The notes under the pieces were generated by a model. That model did not search any database and was not told the origin of the DNA. It saw only the letters and a list, made by a program, of their open reading frames with translations. Positions 45,908-56,787 of a stretch of DNA of 64,000 nucleotides are shown here, one piece after another (the stretch's first letter is position 1; the number at the start of each line of letters is the position of its first letter). The DNA comes from Ornithinibacillus massiliensis (GTDB lineage Bacteria; Bacillota; Bacilli; Bacillales; Amphibacillaceae), in assembly GCF_018310345.1 (NCBI RefSeq), contig NZ_JAGXBY010000004.1, positions 279,109 to 343,108 on the forward strand. The letters run 5' to 3'. The position numbers and the translations under genes are program-made.

Positions 45908-46147
45908 AGAGATTGGGCCAGAGTGAAAGGCTCTATATGGAAAACCGAACTGTAAACGATACTAGCTCCGGAAATATACCTAGACTCCTTCGAGAGGATA
46001 GGACACGCTTGAGGCCCCCACTGTGAGGGCCCCTCATGAAGTTGTCGCACTTGTACTAAGAGTGACAGCGAACTATATTTTCCGGAGCAAGGTATGTGAA
46101 CTATGTTCGGTTTTTCCTTTGATTAGAACCTTTCGTCCCAGCCTCTT
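45908..46147. repeat. Nested palindromic intergenic repeat, copy C (best preserved)
   Basis: Three nested levels of inverted repeats. The outer is AGAGATTGGG and CCCAGCCTCTT; the middle is GGAAAACCGAAC (45939) and GTTCGGTTTTTCC (46105); the inner unit at 45964-46088 is AGCTCCGGAAATATA and TATATTTTCCGGAGC. The centre contains a GGCCC/GGGCC stem. It lies between convergent genes. It shares its termini with copies A and B and has the form of a folded RNA or MITE-like element. Confidence 0.82.
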
Positions 46148-46209
46148 ACCTCTTAAATAGGAAAGCAAGAACCTCTAGATTATATCCACTAGCATGCACC
46201 GCTAAAAAA

Positions 46210-47412
46210 CTATAGATCAAAGCTTTTGCACAAAAGTTGTACTGCTTTTTCCCCATTTTCGATATCTACAACATAAGAAATGCTGATTTCTGATGTCGTG
46301 ACCTGATAAAATGGAATATCGGATTCAATTAATGTACGAAAGACTTTGGAGGCAACCCCCGTCATGTCACGCATTCCTGAACCAATAACGGATACTTTAG
46401 CAAATTGGTTTTCTATTTTGAAATAGAGCTCAGGATAGTCTTCTTTTAGATGGGAGAAGATTTTCTGGATTTGATATTCTTCCGTGTCTTTCATCGTAAA
46501 GGATAATTGTAATCCTTCATTGTTCGTGATCTGTGAGATCATATCGACATTAACTTCCTCTTGCTCCAAATGGATGAATACTCTATCAAGTAGGTGTATA
46601 TCATTCTCAGGATAGTTCAATGTCACATGAATCATATCCTGATCAATCGCAACACCTGTGACCGCTTTTTTCTCTATCATTTCTACCGTTGACATAACCC
46701 AAGTTCCTTTCTCATCTGACAGTGTTTTACCTAAGTAAATAGGAATATTGAAATTCTTTGCTATTTCTACGCTTCGAGATACGAGAACACCTGAACCAAG
46801 CGCACTCATCTCCATCATTTCCTCATATGAAACTACTTGTAGCCGTTTAGCATTAGGATAGATTCGCGGGTCGGTACTATAAACCCCAGCCACATCTGTA
46901 TAGATTTCGCATGGGCATTGAATTGCTGCTGCAAGTGCTACCGCTGTCGTATCAGATCCTCCACGGCCAAGTGTAGTAATTTCATTGTCCGTATTAAATC
47001 CTTGGAAACCAGCGACGATAAGAACATCATATGTTTCAAAGAGTTGCTCAAAAAGCTTAGTATTAATCTTTGAAATCTTGCTCTTTAAATGATGGCCAAC
47101 TGTTTCGATACCAGCTTGGTAACCTGTAAGAGGCTTAGATTTTACTCCTAGATCATTTAGAATAATAGATAGATAGGAGATGGTCTGCTGTTCACCGGTT
47201 GTTAGGAGGACAGCCAAATCCTGTTCGTTAGGTGATTGAGTAATCATACTCACCTGTTCCAATAGTTCATCTGTTGTTTTCCCCATTGCACTAACGACTA
47301 CTACTAGCTGTTCTCCCTGTCTCACGCGGTCCTTCAAGTAGCCTGCTATACCTTTAATTTTCTCCAGACTACTAACACTCGTACCGCCAAATTTAAGTAC
47401 ATTTCGTTTCAT
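46210..47412 (-). CDS. lysC: Lysine-sensitive aspartate kinase
   Basis: A 400-residue aspartokinase that phosphorylates aspartate, the first step to lysine, threonine and methionine. The kinase domain begins NVLKFGGTSVSSLEKI and contains TTLGRGGSDTTAVALAAA. Two ACT domains follow (~265-400). The ATG at 47412 follows AAGGAAG; a longer in-frame reading from 47448 lacks a site. The lysine riboswitch upstream identifies it as the lysine-regulated isozyme. Confidence 0.93.
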   Translation of the reverse strand: MKRNVLKFGGTSVSSLEKIKGIAGYLKDRVRQGEQLVVVVSAMGKTTDELLEQVSMITQSPNEQDLAVLLTTGEQQTISYLSIILNDLGVKSKPLTGYQAGIETVGHHLKSKISKINTKLFEQLFETYDVLIVAGFQGFNTDNEITTLGRGGSDTTAVALAAAIQCPCEIYTDVAGVYSTDPRIYPNAKRLQVVSYEEMMEMSALGSGVLVSRSVEIAKNFNIPIYLGKTLSDEKGTWVMSTVEMIEKKAVTGVAIDQDMIHVTLNYPENDIHLLDRVFIHLEQEEVNVDMISQITNNEGLQLSFTMKDTEEYQIQKIFSHLKEDYPELYFKIENQFAKVSVIGSGMRDMTGVASKVFRTLIESDIPFYQVTTSEISISYVVDIENGEKAVQLLCKSFDL

Positions 47413-47485
47413 AATCTTCCTTCTTTCTACGGATGCTGCTACCTCCAAGATGGGTCAGAAATTGGGCATAGTATTATCCCAACAA

Positions 47486-47710
47486 CAAAAAAACAAGCCG
47501 AGTATTCCGACTTGTTTCATGATCTGTCCTATGTACAAGTGGAAGCACTCCATTATTCAAAGAATAATGACAGACTGCATACTCTTAATATACAATCCAA
47601 CAGAGACCTGTCTGCAAACAGAACTCTATTTCGGCAAAGGCCCCTTTCGCTTACTACAATTTGCAGATTTACATAGTAAGTTACTGATGACATTCGCACC
47701 TCATCCAGTT
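47486..47710 (-). promoter_or_regulatory. Lysine riboswitch (L-box) with terminator
   Basis: Read on the minus strand from about 47710: GAGGTGCGAA, then GTAGTAAGCGAAAGGGGCC, GCCGAAATAG, GCAGACAGGTCTCTGTTGGA, and closing GGAGTGCTTCC, the five-helix lysine aptamer order. A terminator follows (ACAAGTCGGAATACTCGGCTTGT, 47515-47493, then T7). Lysine binding should terminate transcription before lysC. Confidence 0.93.
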
Positions 47711-47730
47711 AGTATTCAATTAATATTGTA

Positions 47731-47759
47731 AGTATATGAAATTTTCTCCGAATTGTAAA
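47731..47759 (-). promoter_or_regulatory. Promoter of the lysC leader
   Basis: On the minus strand, TTTACA (47759-47754), 17 bp, TATACT (47736-47731), about 25 bases upstream of the lysine aptamer. Confidence 0.8.
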
Positions 47760-47847
47760 CCAATAGCTTAAAAGTTTATCAAACCTCTTTTAGATAATAG
47801 CCTATTTCTCAATATCCCTTCCTTTTCCTTAGAATTTTGTTACCAAA

Positions 47848-47880
47848 AAAAGCATTGCCTCCTTATGAAGCAATGCTTTT
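47848..47880. terminator. Terminator after the AbgT gene
   Basis: AAAAGCATTGC pairs with GCAATGCTTTT around an 11-base loop, flanked by A and T runs, so active on both strands. It is 9 bases past the abgT-like stop. Confidence 0.88.
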
Positions 47881-47888
47881 AAAAATGA

Positions 47889-49427
47889 TTAAGGATGATA
47901 TTCTAATGGTCCACCTGGTCCAAGTGGTAGTCCTAACAGCATCCAGACAATAAGCATAATCATCCAGCTAATTAGGAAGAATATAGAATATGGAACCATT
48001 GTGGAAATTAACGTACCAATACCCATTTTTTTATCATATTTCTGTGCAAATGCGATAATTATTGCAAAATAAGTCATCAATGGTGAAATGATATTCGTAG
48101 AAGAGTCTGCAATACGATATGCCATTTGTGTTAGCTCTGGTGAATACCCAAGCTGCATCATAATTGGTACAAAAACCGGTGCCATCATCGCCCATTTTGC
48201 AGAAGCACTTCCGATAAACAAATTAATAAATGCGGTAATCAAGATAAATAGAATAAGTAACGGAATACCAGTTAAATTAACACTCCCTAGAAAATCCGCT
48301 CCATAAACACCTATAACTAGTCCGATATTTGTTTCATTAAAGTATGCTACAAACTGTCCCGCTGTAAATGCCAAAACAATAAATGTTCCCATAGATGCCA
48401 TGGTATCTGACATTTGGCTAGCAACATCCTTATCGCTTCGAATGGATTTGGTAACAATTCCATATGTTATACCAGGAATAAAAAATAGTATAGCAATAAT
48501 TGGTACTAATGAACTCATAAATGGCGATCGAATTATTTGTTCCATTGCATCGCCCTCTAAACCGCGCATCGGTGCGTTTGGTGGAACTACAAGCAACAAC
48601 GCAAGTACGATACCGATTACTACTGTAATACTAGCCCAGATTAGACCTTTTTTCTCAATTGCTTGAAGACCTTCCAATTCTTCTTTTTGATCACCTTTAT
48701 AGGTGCCAAGTCGTGGTTCTACAATTCGTTCTGTAACCCATGCACCGACAAATGTTAATACGAATACTGAAACACCGATAAACAACCAGTTCATTGCTAT
48801 GTTCATTGTCTCTGCATATGCTGGGTCAATAATTGCAGCAGCTGCAATCGTCAGCTCCCCTAACATCGCATCCGTACCAGATAATAATAGGTTAGCACTA
48901 AATCCTCCAGAAACACCAGCAAACGCTGCCGCCAGACCAGCTAGTGGATGCCTGCCAATCGCAGCAAAAATAAGTGCTCCTAGTGGTGGTAATACAACAT
49001 ACCCTGCATCGGATGCCACACTAGACATAATACCAGCAAAGACTAATCCTAACGTAATAAATCGATTAGGTACAGACAATACAAATCCTCTAAGAAGTGC
49101 GCTGATAAGCCCTGTACGCTCCGCCACTCCTATTCCTAACATCGTCAGTAGGACAACGCCCAATGGAGCAAAGCCGATAAAGTTACTTGTCATATTGGTG
49201 AATATATATTGAATACCCTCTGCACTTAGCAGATTATTGATCTCTACCGTGGTTCCTTCTTCACCAGGGTGTTCAACACTAATATTTAATGGTTGTAAAG
49301 CTGCCGAGAGTAAAATAACAAGAAGTGCCAAAATTGCAAACAATGTTGCTGGATGGGGCAGTTTATTCCCAACTAGTTCAATCCTATCTAAAGAGCTTTG
49401 AAATAGCCCCTTTCTTTTTTTCGCCAT
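47889..49427 (-). CDS. AbgT-family transporter
   Basis: A 512-residue membrane transporter of the p-aminobenzoyl-glutamate/antimetabolite exporter family, with about 11 helices. Recognisable parts: LDRIELVGNKLPHPATLFA at the N-terminus, GFAPLGVVLLTMLGIGVAERTGL, and SDAGYVVLPPLGALIFAAIGRHP. It is upstream of the lysC leader on the same strand but separated by a terminator. Substrate unknown here. Confidence 0.9.
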   Translation of the reverse strand: MAKKRKGLFQSSLDRIELVGNKLPHPATLFAILALLVILLSAALQPLNISVEHPGEEGTTVEINNLLSAEGIQYIFTNMTSNFIGFAPLGVVLLTMLGIGVAERTGLISALLRGFVLSVPNRFITLGLVFAGIMSSVASDAGYVVLPPLGALIFAAIGRHPLAGLAAAFAGVSGGFSANLLLSGTDAMLGELTIAAAAIIDPAYAETMNIAMNWLFIGVSVFVLTFVGAWVTERIVEPRLGTYKGDQKEELEGLQAIEKKGLIWASITVVIGIVLALLLVVPPNAPMRGLEGDAMEQIIRSPFMSSLVPIIAILFFIPGITYGIVTKSIRSDKDVASQMSDTMASMGTFIVLAFTAGQFVAYFNETNIGLVIGVYGADFLGSVNLTGIPLLILFILITAFINLFIGSASAKWAMMAPVFVPIMMQLGYSPELTQMAYRIADSSTNIISPLMTYFAIIIAFAQKYDKKMGIGTLISTMVPYSIFFLISWMIMLIVWMLLGLPLGPGGPLEYHP

Positions 49428-49650
49428 AAAAAATAGTCCTCCTAAAAACTAATTCTGTTGTTGTAAATTAAACTCATTTCTGAAAATTCAGATTAATAAG
49501 CAGGGTGAACACATTTTATCATTGAATAAAATAAATGCACAAATGACATAATAACAGGTTCTAGCCTATTTTTCAAATTAAAATGAAACGGTTTCCACTA
49601 ATTAACAATTCTTAATCTATTCACCTTTTAGACGAGCACTTTACTTTTTA

Positions 49651-50106
49651 TTATTCTTCGTCGGTATCCTCAACAAAACCGGAAATATAGTCATCAATTT
49701 CAATTTCTGCACATATGTTAAGTGCAAATTGCATTACTTCTAACTCCAAGACATATCCAGGAGAAAGCCCTTCTTCTACATAAACAACTGCTTTTAACTT
49801 AGGTTCTATTTGAAATTCTCTTATTAATTCGTTAATAATGTCCACTTTATCTTTAAAGACATGAACTACTTCTTTCATTAACTTTTCGAAATCGTAGGTT
49901 TCAACTATACCTGTACTGTATACCCATTCAGTAAATGTGTTTTGTCTTTTTATGTTAGGATTGTTTATGTTTACCCACTCTCCTAATTTTATCGTTTCCG
50001 TGGGGTTAATTCCTAACCTTTCTGTTACTATTGAAAGTGGAAAATCCCATTCAGGCTCTGTACTTGAAAGGGAAAAATAAATCTCAATTGATGTATCTTT
50101 AAACAT
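49651..50106 (-). CDS. DUF4279-like hypothetical protein (151 aa)
   Basis: A soluble, acidic protein. The layout FPLSIVTERLGINPTETIKLGEW followed by a WVYSTG strand, a helix and VVYVEEGLSPGYVLE fits what I recall of DUF4279, a family often found as immunity-like or accessory single genes. Monocistronic, GGGGAGG before the ATG. Role unknown. Confidence 0.7.
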   Translation of the reverse strand: MFKDTSIEIYFSLSSTEPEWDFPLSIVTERLGINPTETIKLGEWVNINNPNIKRQNTFTEWVYSTGIVETYDFEKLMKEVVHVFKDKVDIINELIREFQIEPKLKAVVYVEEGLSPGYVLELEVMQFALNICAEIEIDDYISGFVEDTDEE

Positions 50107-50405
50107 ATGAACCTCCCCTAAATTTCTATAGGCTTAGCGCTACTACGTGTCTAATTAATTTCCAACTTGTATCATATAACTTTATCTTTTCTTTTCTAAT
50201 GGTCTGCCTTATCCCGTTGTTATCCTATATTCGACAAATTTTTCAAATCTCCTTCTTTATTAATAAGGGAAAGGAGGTAAAAAAAGTGCTATTATACTCG
50301 AAAAAACTTTCCAAAAAAATAACCCTCATCAAATGAAGGTTAATCAATCTGCAAATCTATAACGTCTTGTAGATATTGTCTTAGCATCATCACGAAAAAA
50401 AGTAC

Positions 50406-50543
50406 TTATTGTAGATGTTTAGGTATATCATCAGCTTTGTAATTTAGGGTTTCTGTGAATATATTATCTGGTGATTGATTAGTGGTTTCTAATTGTTGTC
50501 CGAATGCTAAAACAATCAAGGGTAAGATGTGAAGGCATATCAT
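50406..50543 (-). CDS. Possible small secreted peptide (45 aa)
   Basis: A hydrophobic N-terminus (MICLHILPLIVLAFG) followed by a polar tail (QQLETTNQSPDN, then KADDIPKHLQ) in the manner of a short exported peptide. The start codon has a weak site, whereas an ATG at about 50573 in another frame has GGTGGAG and codes MKRAKRLFIRDD, which would supply the missing basic N-terminus if a frameshift joined them. May be a broken gene. Confidence 0.3.
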   Translation of the reverse strand: MICLHILPLIVLAFGQQLETTNQSPDNIFTETLNYKADDIPKHLQ

Positions 50544-50943
50544 CTCTTATAAAAAGTCTTTTTGCCCGTTTCATGTTTATTCTCCACCTATCATATAGTC
50601 ACATCTTCTCAGGTTTCATTCATACCATACTCCTCTTGTATTTTAAATAAATCTAAGGTTGATTACACTACTTTCAAAAATAGATATTGTGCAGAAAAAA
50701 TGTTGATTTTACATCTGGTCCCATATTTTTTTAATATATAATATCAAAACTAGTCCATGATTATTGCCATTATATCTTCCAGCCTTGCCAAGTTTTTTAC
50801 CCTTGGATTTGAGTCGTCCAAAGGGAATTTTACAGTTACAATAAAATCAGAATTATTCCATTATCGGGCCATTTAGTTGTATAAGAGCATTTGACATATA
50901 TTGTGAAGACTATGCATACTGGCTTGGTTGAGATATTCGAGTC

Positions 50944-50973
50944 CCACTCCATCATGGTGCTATGATGGAGTGG
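50944..50973 (-). terminator. Hairpin terminator of the hydrolase gene
   Basis: Perfect 12-bp stem CCACTCCATCAT with ATGATGGAGTGG and a 6-base loop, 10 bases past the stop. The T run is weak. Confidence 0.65.
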
Positions 50974-50982
50974 CTTTGATAA

Positions 50983-52059
50983 TTAATGTCTAATTTGATC
51001 GATAATGTCGAATAAAGCTTCGTTGAATAGCTCCTTCTGATCAAGCATCGTCACATGTCCAGCATTTGGTATGGAGTAAAATTGTTTCATTGGCGCCTTG
51101 AGTTGATCGAAGTATGTGCGAGCGAGAGAATAAGGAGTTTGCCAGTCATCCTCGCCATGGATATAGAATACTGGAACTTGATAGTCTGAAGTTAACATGT
51201 TCAGATCGTAGAACTTAAACAAAAATCCCAAAATAGCACGCTGTTTTATTTCTAGTACATCGCTCATTAACATGTATTTAATATCTTTGAACGAGTAAAA
51301 GGGAGAACATAGTGCGCTCATAACTAGTTGAAATGATGGTTGCATCGCAAGCTTATACTTACCTTGCAACTTACGAAGTTTCATAAGCTTCTTGACCATG
51401 GCATCACTAAAATGGTGCTCGGGATAAGGACTTAAAGCCTGTAAGGTGCTAATATCTTTCTGATTTTTTACTTGCCTGCTGCATTCCAATGCTTTCTCGT
51501 AGCCAATTCGTTCGTTTTCAAACATATTTACAACTTGTCCAACTCCAATATAGGCTAGAACCATCTGCGGATATTGCATAGTGAATAGACTACCTAAGAT
51601 AGAACCCCATGAATGACCAAACAGAAGGATTCGCTCTTTGTTATATTTCTTTTGTAAATAGCTCACAACTTCATATGTATCCTGTAACGCTTGTTCAATC
51701 GTTGTAGTCGGTGTGACTTTCTGTGGATCATTCGCAAAGAAGGTTTTACCGCTGTTTCGTTGTTCCCAGTGGACAACGGTTACTTTATCTTCCCAAGGAA
51801 ACTGAAAGTCTTGGGCAAAAGGAAGCATCGGACTGCCAGGACCTCCATGCAAGAATAAGAGGACGGGATGATCCTTATTTTCACCACGATGATATAAAAA
51901 CTGCTGGATTCCACCAATCGTCACGTACTCGCCCTCATCTATTCCGTTTGGTGTATGGATACGACAAGCTGTTGCACGCTTCTTTGTAAAGAGAAACCAA
52001 TAAATCGCCATACTGATGCAGACAATAGCCGCTATGAAGATAATCAAAGATTGATTCAT
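50983..52059 (-). CDS. Membrane-anchored alpha/beta hydrolase (prolyl iminopeptidase-like)
   Basis: A 358-residue alpha/beta hydrolase with an N-terminal TM anchor (LIIFIAAIVCISMAIYWFLF). The oxyanion motif is HGGPGSP, the nucleophile is Ser in FGHSWGSILG, Asp is in HGEDDWQTP and His in NAGHVTML. HGGPG with GHSWG is typical of peptidase family S33. It lies 13 bases after a TetR gene, forming an operon. Substrate unknown. Confidence 0.87.
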   Translation of the reverse strand: MNQSLIIFIAAIVCISMAIYWFLFTKKRATACRIHTPNGIDEGEYVTIGGIQQFLYHRGENKDHPVLLFLHGGPGSPMLPFAQDFQFPWEDKVTVVHWEQRNSGKTFFANDPQKVTPTTTIEQALQDTYEVVSYLQKKYNKERILLFGHSWGSILGSLFTMQYPQMVLAYIGVGQVVNMFENERIGYEKALECSRQVKNQKDISTLQALSPYPEHHFSDAMVKKLMKLRKLQGKYKLAMQPSFQLVMSALCSPFYSFKDIKYMLMSDVLEIKQRAILGFLFKFYDLNMLTSDYQVPVFYIHGEDDWQTPYSLARTYFDQLKAPMKQFYSIPNAGHVTMLDQKELFNEALFDIIDQIRH

Positions 52060-52072
52060 ATGAATGTCTCCT

Positions 52073-52681
52073 CTAGTTATTTTTGATTGAATTTTCCTTG
52101 CACTTGCTTAGATATTCCGCGATTGCTTCTACAAGAATGCTTAATGCTTGTGTCCTTCCTTGTTCACCGTATTGGTTTTGATTTGAGGCGATAAAATGTA
52201 AGCCATCCATTAAATTCGCAAGTACGCCATAATCACATTGAGCATCCTCTATTCCCAAGCCATTCATTGTACGCTGAAAATTAGTTTTGGATTTATCCTT
52301 TTCCTTTTTGTTAATAGGATCTGGAAGCTTGCGCAGCAAATATTCTAGGTCTGATGGTTGAACATAGAGTGCAAGACTATCTGGCGCCAAGTAAATTTCA
52401 TGTAGTGCACGCGTAATTTTGTCCTTAAAATGTCCCGAGCTAGCTCCGATTTCAAGAACTCGGTCAAGTAAAGCTTGCTCATTTTGCTTCATAATGTGGT
52501 AGAGAAATTCTTCCTTGGAAGGATAATAGGTATAGAAGGAACCTTTGGCTATTTGCACAGCTGCTGTAATATCATCAACCGTAACTCGCTTCATGCCTTT
52601 CTTACGAATGAGTTCTATTCCTTTGATATACATTGCATTTTTGATATGCTCCTTCTCCTGTTCACTTATGATCTTAGGCAT
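52073..52681 (-). CDS. TetR-family transcriptional regulator
   Basis: A 202-residue repressor with the HTH RVTVDDITAAVQIAKGSFYTYYPSKEEFLYHI and a C-terminal ligand domain. It is in an operon with the hydrolase and probably controls it. A small palindrome TTGAGTCAA lies about 35 bases upstream of the start. Confidence 0.88.
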   Translation of the reverse strand: MPKIISEQEKEHIKNAMYIKGIELIRKKGMKRVTVDDITAAVQIAKGSFYTYYPSKEEFLYHIMKQNEQALLDRVLEIGASSGHFKDKITRALHEIYLAPDSLALYVQPSDLEYLLRKLPDPINKKEKDKSKTNFQRTMNGLGIEDAQCDYGVLANLMDGLHFIASNQNQYGEQGRTQALSILVEAIAEYLSKCKENSIKNN

Positions 52682-53077
52682 ACGTTCTTCTCCTTTAATG
52701 ACTATTTATAATGAATTGAGTCAATATAAATATAATAAGACTAGACTCCGGTAAGAGTCAATGGTTTTAGCATAAAAATAGTTGAATTAAAACTCGGAAT
52801 ATTTTATCCGAATTAGATACGCAGCACATACATGAGCACTTAAAGGAGATTAATTTCTTTGTTAAGGATAAAAAGGACTAAACGAAGGATGATGTGTAAT
52901 AAAAGAGGGCGTGCTTCTTCAATTAGCGGGCGCGATTGTTGAAGATCAAAGGTAGGAAATAACCAAAATTTTTTATGAAAACCCTATGGGACGAGATATA
53001 CTGCGAGCCTGTTTTGATCAATCTATTTTTTTAAAAAAAGCTCTTTCTGAGTTGCTATATCAAGCTTTATCCGTTGT
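52682..53077. other. Spacer next to the truncated integrase
   Basis: Apart from TTGAGTCAA near 52717, a possible TetR site, I see no supported gene. A short plus-strand frame near 52905 reads EGVLLQLAGAIVEDQR before a stop and may be coding debris, consistent with past integration or deletion here. Confidence 0.45.
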
Positions 53078-53455
53078 TTAATACTTCTGTAAAAGCTCAA
53101 CATTTGTTATTTTCTCGTCAGAAAATACATTAATGTCTACATCTTCTTTTTGCCTTTTAACCATGCCTGCAGGATTTTTATTTATTACCTCACATTCAAC
53201 CATGTAGTTTAAAAATACTCTAATCCTCATAAGCTTGGTATTAATTGTTCCCAATTGGTTTCCTTTCTCTTGACATTCCCAGAGATATTGCTTAATGTGA
53301 CTGTAATTAATGTCTTCAACATTCACTACTTCGTTATCAATGCAATAGTTAATAAATTCCCCAAGCAACGTCTGATAATTCCTTATGTTCGTCTTCGTTG
53401 TGTTCTTAAATCTCCTGTCATCCAAAAAATCTTGAAAAGCAAACTTTAACAACAT
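53078..53455 (-). pseudogene. Truncated tyrosine recombinase, core-binding domain only
   Basis: 125 residues covering the N-terminal SAM-like core-binding domain of a phage-type integrase (FAFQDFLDDRRFKNTTKTNI, then RIRVFLNYMVECEVINKNPA). The frame ends at a stop after LLQKY, and the catalytic domain with its R-H-R-Y residues is absent downstream. Its Shine-Dalgarno (AGGAGG) lies inside the 3' arm of the groEL terminator. It is a remnant of a mobile element, or a stand-alone DNA-binding domain. Confidence 0.75.
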
Positions 53456-53459
53456 AAAA

Positions 53460-53490
53460 AGACTACCTCCTTTTTTTTAGGAAGTAGTCT
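53460..53490 (-). terminator. groESL terminator overlapping the integrase ribosome binding site
   Basis: Stem AGACTACTTCC with GGAGGTAGTCT on the minus strand, followed by TTTTT and then ATG of the truncated integrase 5 bases later. Confidence 0.75.
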
Positions 53491-53579
53491 ATACTTTAGA
53501 AAAAAATATTTACATGACTGGTTCTCAGAAAGGGTGAAAAATAGCTTTAACTATTTCTCAGATGTTTGGCTAAAAAGCC

Positions 53580-55223
<1,644 letters not shown>

Positions 55224-55255
55224 TTAAATTTTCATTTATTTATCGATAATGTTAA

Positions 55256-55585
<330 letters not shown>

Positions 55586-55612
55586 TTAGCACTCTCTAAA
55601 CCCGAGTGCTAA
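55586..55612. promoter_or_regulatory. CIRCE element (HrcA operator)
   Basis: TTAGCACTC, nine bases, GAGTGCTAA: a perfect CIRCE. It lies 45 bases before groES and overlaps the expected transcription start. Confidence 0.97.
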
Positions 55613-55623
55613 TTCCAATTAAT

Positions 55624-55652
55624 ATAATAAATAAAAATGTTATGTTTTGCAA
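55624..55652 (-). promoter_or_regulatory. Sigma-A promoter of groESL
   Basis: On the minus strand, TTGCAA (55652-55647), 17 bp, TATTAT (55629-55624), just upstream of CIRCE. Confidence 0.82.
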
Positions 55653-55790
55653 GTATAGAGTTGTATATTTTTTTAAAAAACTTGTCCGAGATGATTCTAT
55701 TATTATCCATCGCTTGAATATGATAAAATACACAGGAATCAGTTTGTCGCTAATACTATAAAACATGTAGACTTTAAGGAGCTGAATCTA

Positions 55791-56504
55791 TTGCCTAAAC
55801 GATACTGGTGGGTCATTCTTACTTATATAGCTATGCAACTTTCAGGAGGTATTTTTCGCCCCGTACTGCTTCGACTTTTCCCTGCTCATCAACTCGAAGC
55901 TCTAATCTTTTATTCCATCTTTAGTTTTACAATTGGTTTAATTATTGTTTTAATATTAATGAAACCTGATATGCAGATGTCCCAGACTAGAAGTAAGTGG
56001 TTTACAAGTGATGTGATAGGATGGACTGTATTAGGAGTCTTCTTGGCTTATTTCGCTCAAGGTATTGCGACCATGATAGAAATGAACATATTTGGTATCC
56101 GAACAGGTTCAGAAAATACACAAGCAATCATGCAGATTACGAGGACCGTTCCATTATTCGCGATTGTACCTGCAATTATTGCACCAATATTAGAAGAAGT
56201 GATTTTCCGAAAGATTATTTTTGCTTCGTTATATAAACGTACTAATTTCTTTATTGCGGCGTTAATTTCCGCACTCATTTTCGGGATTATACATGGTGAA
56301 CCTGAGCACATTCTAATATACGCATCAATGGGATTTGTATTTGCATTTCTGTATGTGAAAACGAAAAAAATCATTGTTCCGATTATTGTTCACATGACGT
56401 TAAATTCTATCTCCGTCATCTACCAATACTCGCTTACACCAGAACAAATTGAACAGATTGAACAGCAATGGAATCAGATCCAAATGATTCTAATCGGAGG
56501 TTAA
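55791..56504 (+). CDS. ydiL: CPBP intramembrane metalloprotease (YdiL)
   Basis: A 237-residue CAAX/CPBP-family protease with about seven membrane helices. Catalytic motifs: EEVIFRK (~residue 135), FGIIHG and a C-terminal HMTLN. It starts at TTG 55791 after AAGGAGCTG. Divergent from groES and followed by ydiK, as in B. subtilis. Its substrate is not known; homologues act in prenyl-protein-like or peptide processing and bacteriocin immunity. Confidence 0.9.
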   Translation: MPKRYWWVILTYIAMQLSGGIFRPVLLRLFPAHQLEALIFYSIFSFTIGLIIVLILMKPDMQMSQTRSKWFTSDVIGWTVLGVFLAYFAQGIATMIEMNIFGIRTGSENTQAIMQITRTVPLFAIVPAIIAPILEEVIFRKIIFASLYKRTNFFIAALISALIFGIIHGEPEHILIYASMGFVFAFLYVKTKKIIVPIIVHMTLNSISVIYQYSLTPEQIEQIEQQWNQIQMILIGG

Positions 56505-56510
56505 TTATTT

Positions 56511-56711
56511 ATGAGAATTACCGCAAGGACCTTGGCACTAATATACTTTACGATGGGAGTCTTTTTTATTTATGTTGCAATTTCTTTTGCAGAAGAAACG
56601 GTTTTTAATTTCATGACCATTCTGCTAGCTATTTTTGCTACATTAGACTTCGGTGCTGGGATTCGTTATATGCGACTGCATTATAAGTTAAAGAATATAA
56701 AAAAGAAATAA
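56511..56711 (+). CDS. ydiK: Small membrane protein (YdiK, DUF4305)
   Basis: 66 residues, two TM helices (ALIYFTMGVFFIYVAISF and FMTILLAIFATLDFGAGI) with a basic C-terminus. GGAGG precedes the ATG and overlaps the end of ydiL. Order matches B. subtilis ydiL-ydiK. Function unknown. Confidence 0.88.
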   Translation: MRITARTLALIYFTMGVFFIYVAISFAEETVFNFMTILLAIFATLDFGAGIRYMRLHYKLKNIKKK

Positions 56712-56726
56712 CTATATGGAAAGTAA

Positions 56727-56752
56727 AAGCTCCTACAATCTGGTAGGAGCTT
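56727..56752. terminator. Intrinsic terminator between ydiK and rex
   Basis: Stem AAGCTCCTAC with GTAGGAGCTT, loop of six, followed by ATTTAT; it may serve both converging genes. Confidence 0.78.
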
Positions 56753-56787
56753 ATTTATGTATTAGCTGAGATGTGTGTTAAAACTTC

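Larger units (their letters stand above)
50107..50982. other. Long spacer with possible small peptide and gene debris
   Basis: No gene of normal size. A plus-strand GGAGG at 50275 is followed by a GTG frame of only 16 codons, and the next stretch in that direction resembles broken coding sequence (LASSRKKVLIVDV). On the minus strand 50406-50543 encodes a possible secreted peptide, listed separately. The right end holds a terminator. Confidence 0.5.

Noticed and set aside
47450..47731. Plus-strand 93-codon frame upstream of lysC
   Set aside because: It lies wholly inside the lysine riboswitch, terminator and promoter, has no ribosome site and no protein-like composition.
48703..49212. Plus-strand 169-codon frame
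   Set aside because: It is antisense to the AbgT gene and its Ser/Ala/Pro-rich composition is the usual shadow of a hydrophobic membrane protein.
50281..50430. Remnant of a ParA/BY-kinase gene (phrase KKVLIVDV)
   Set aside because: Only a short phrase resembles the family, with stops before and after; similarity is too slight to name.
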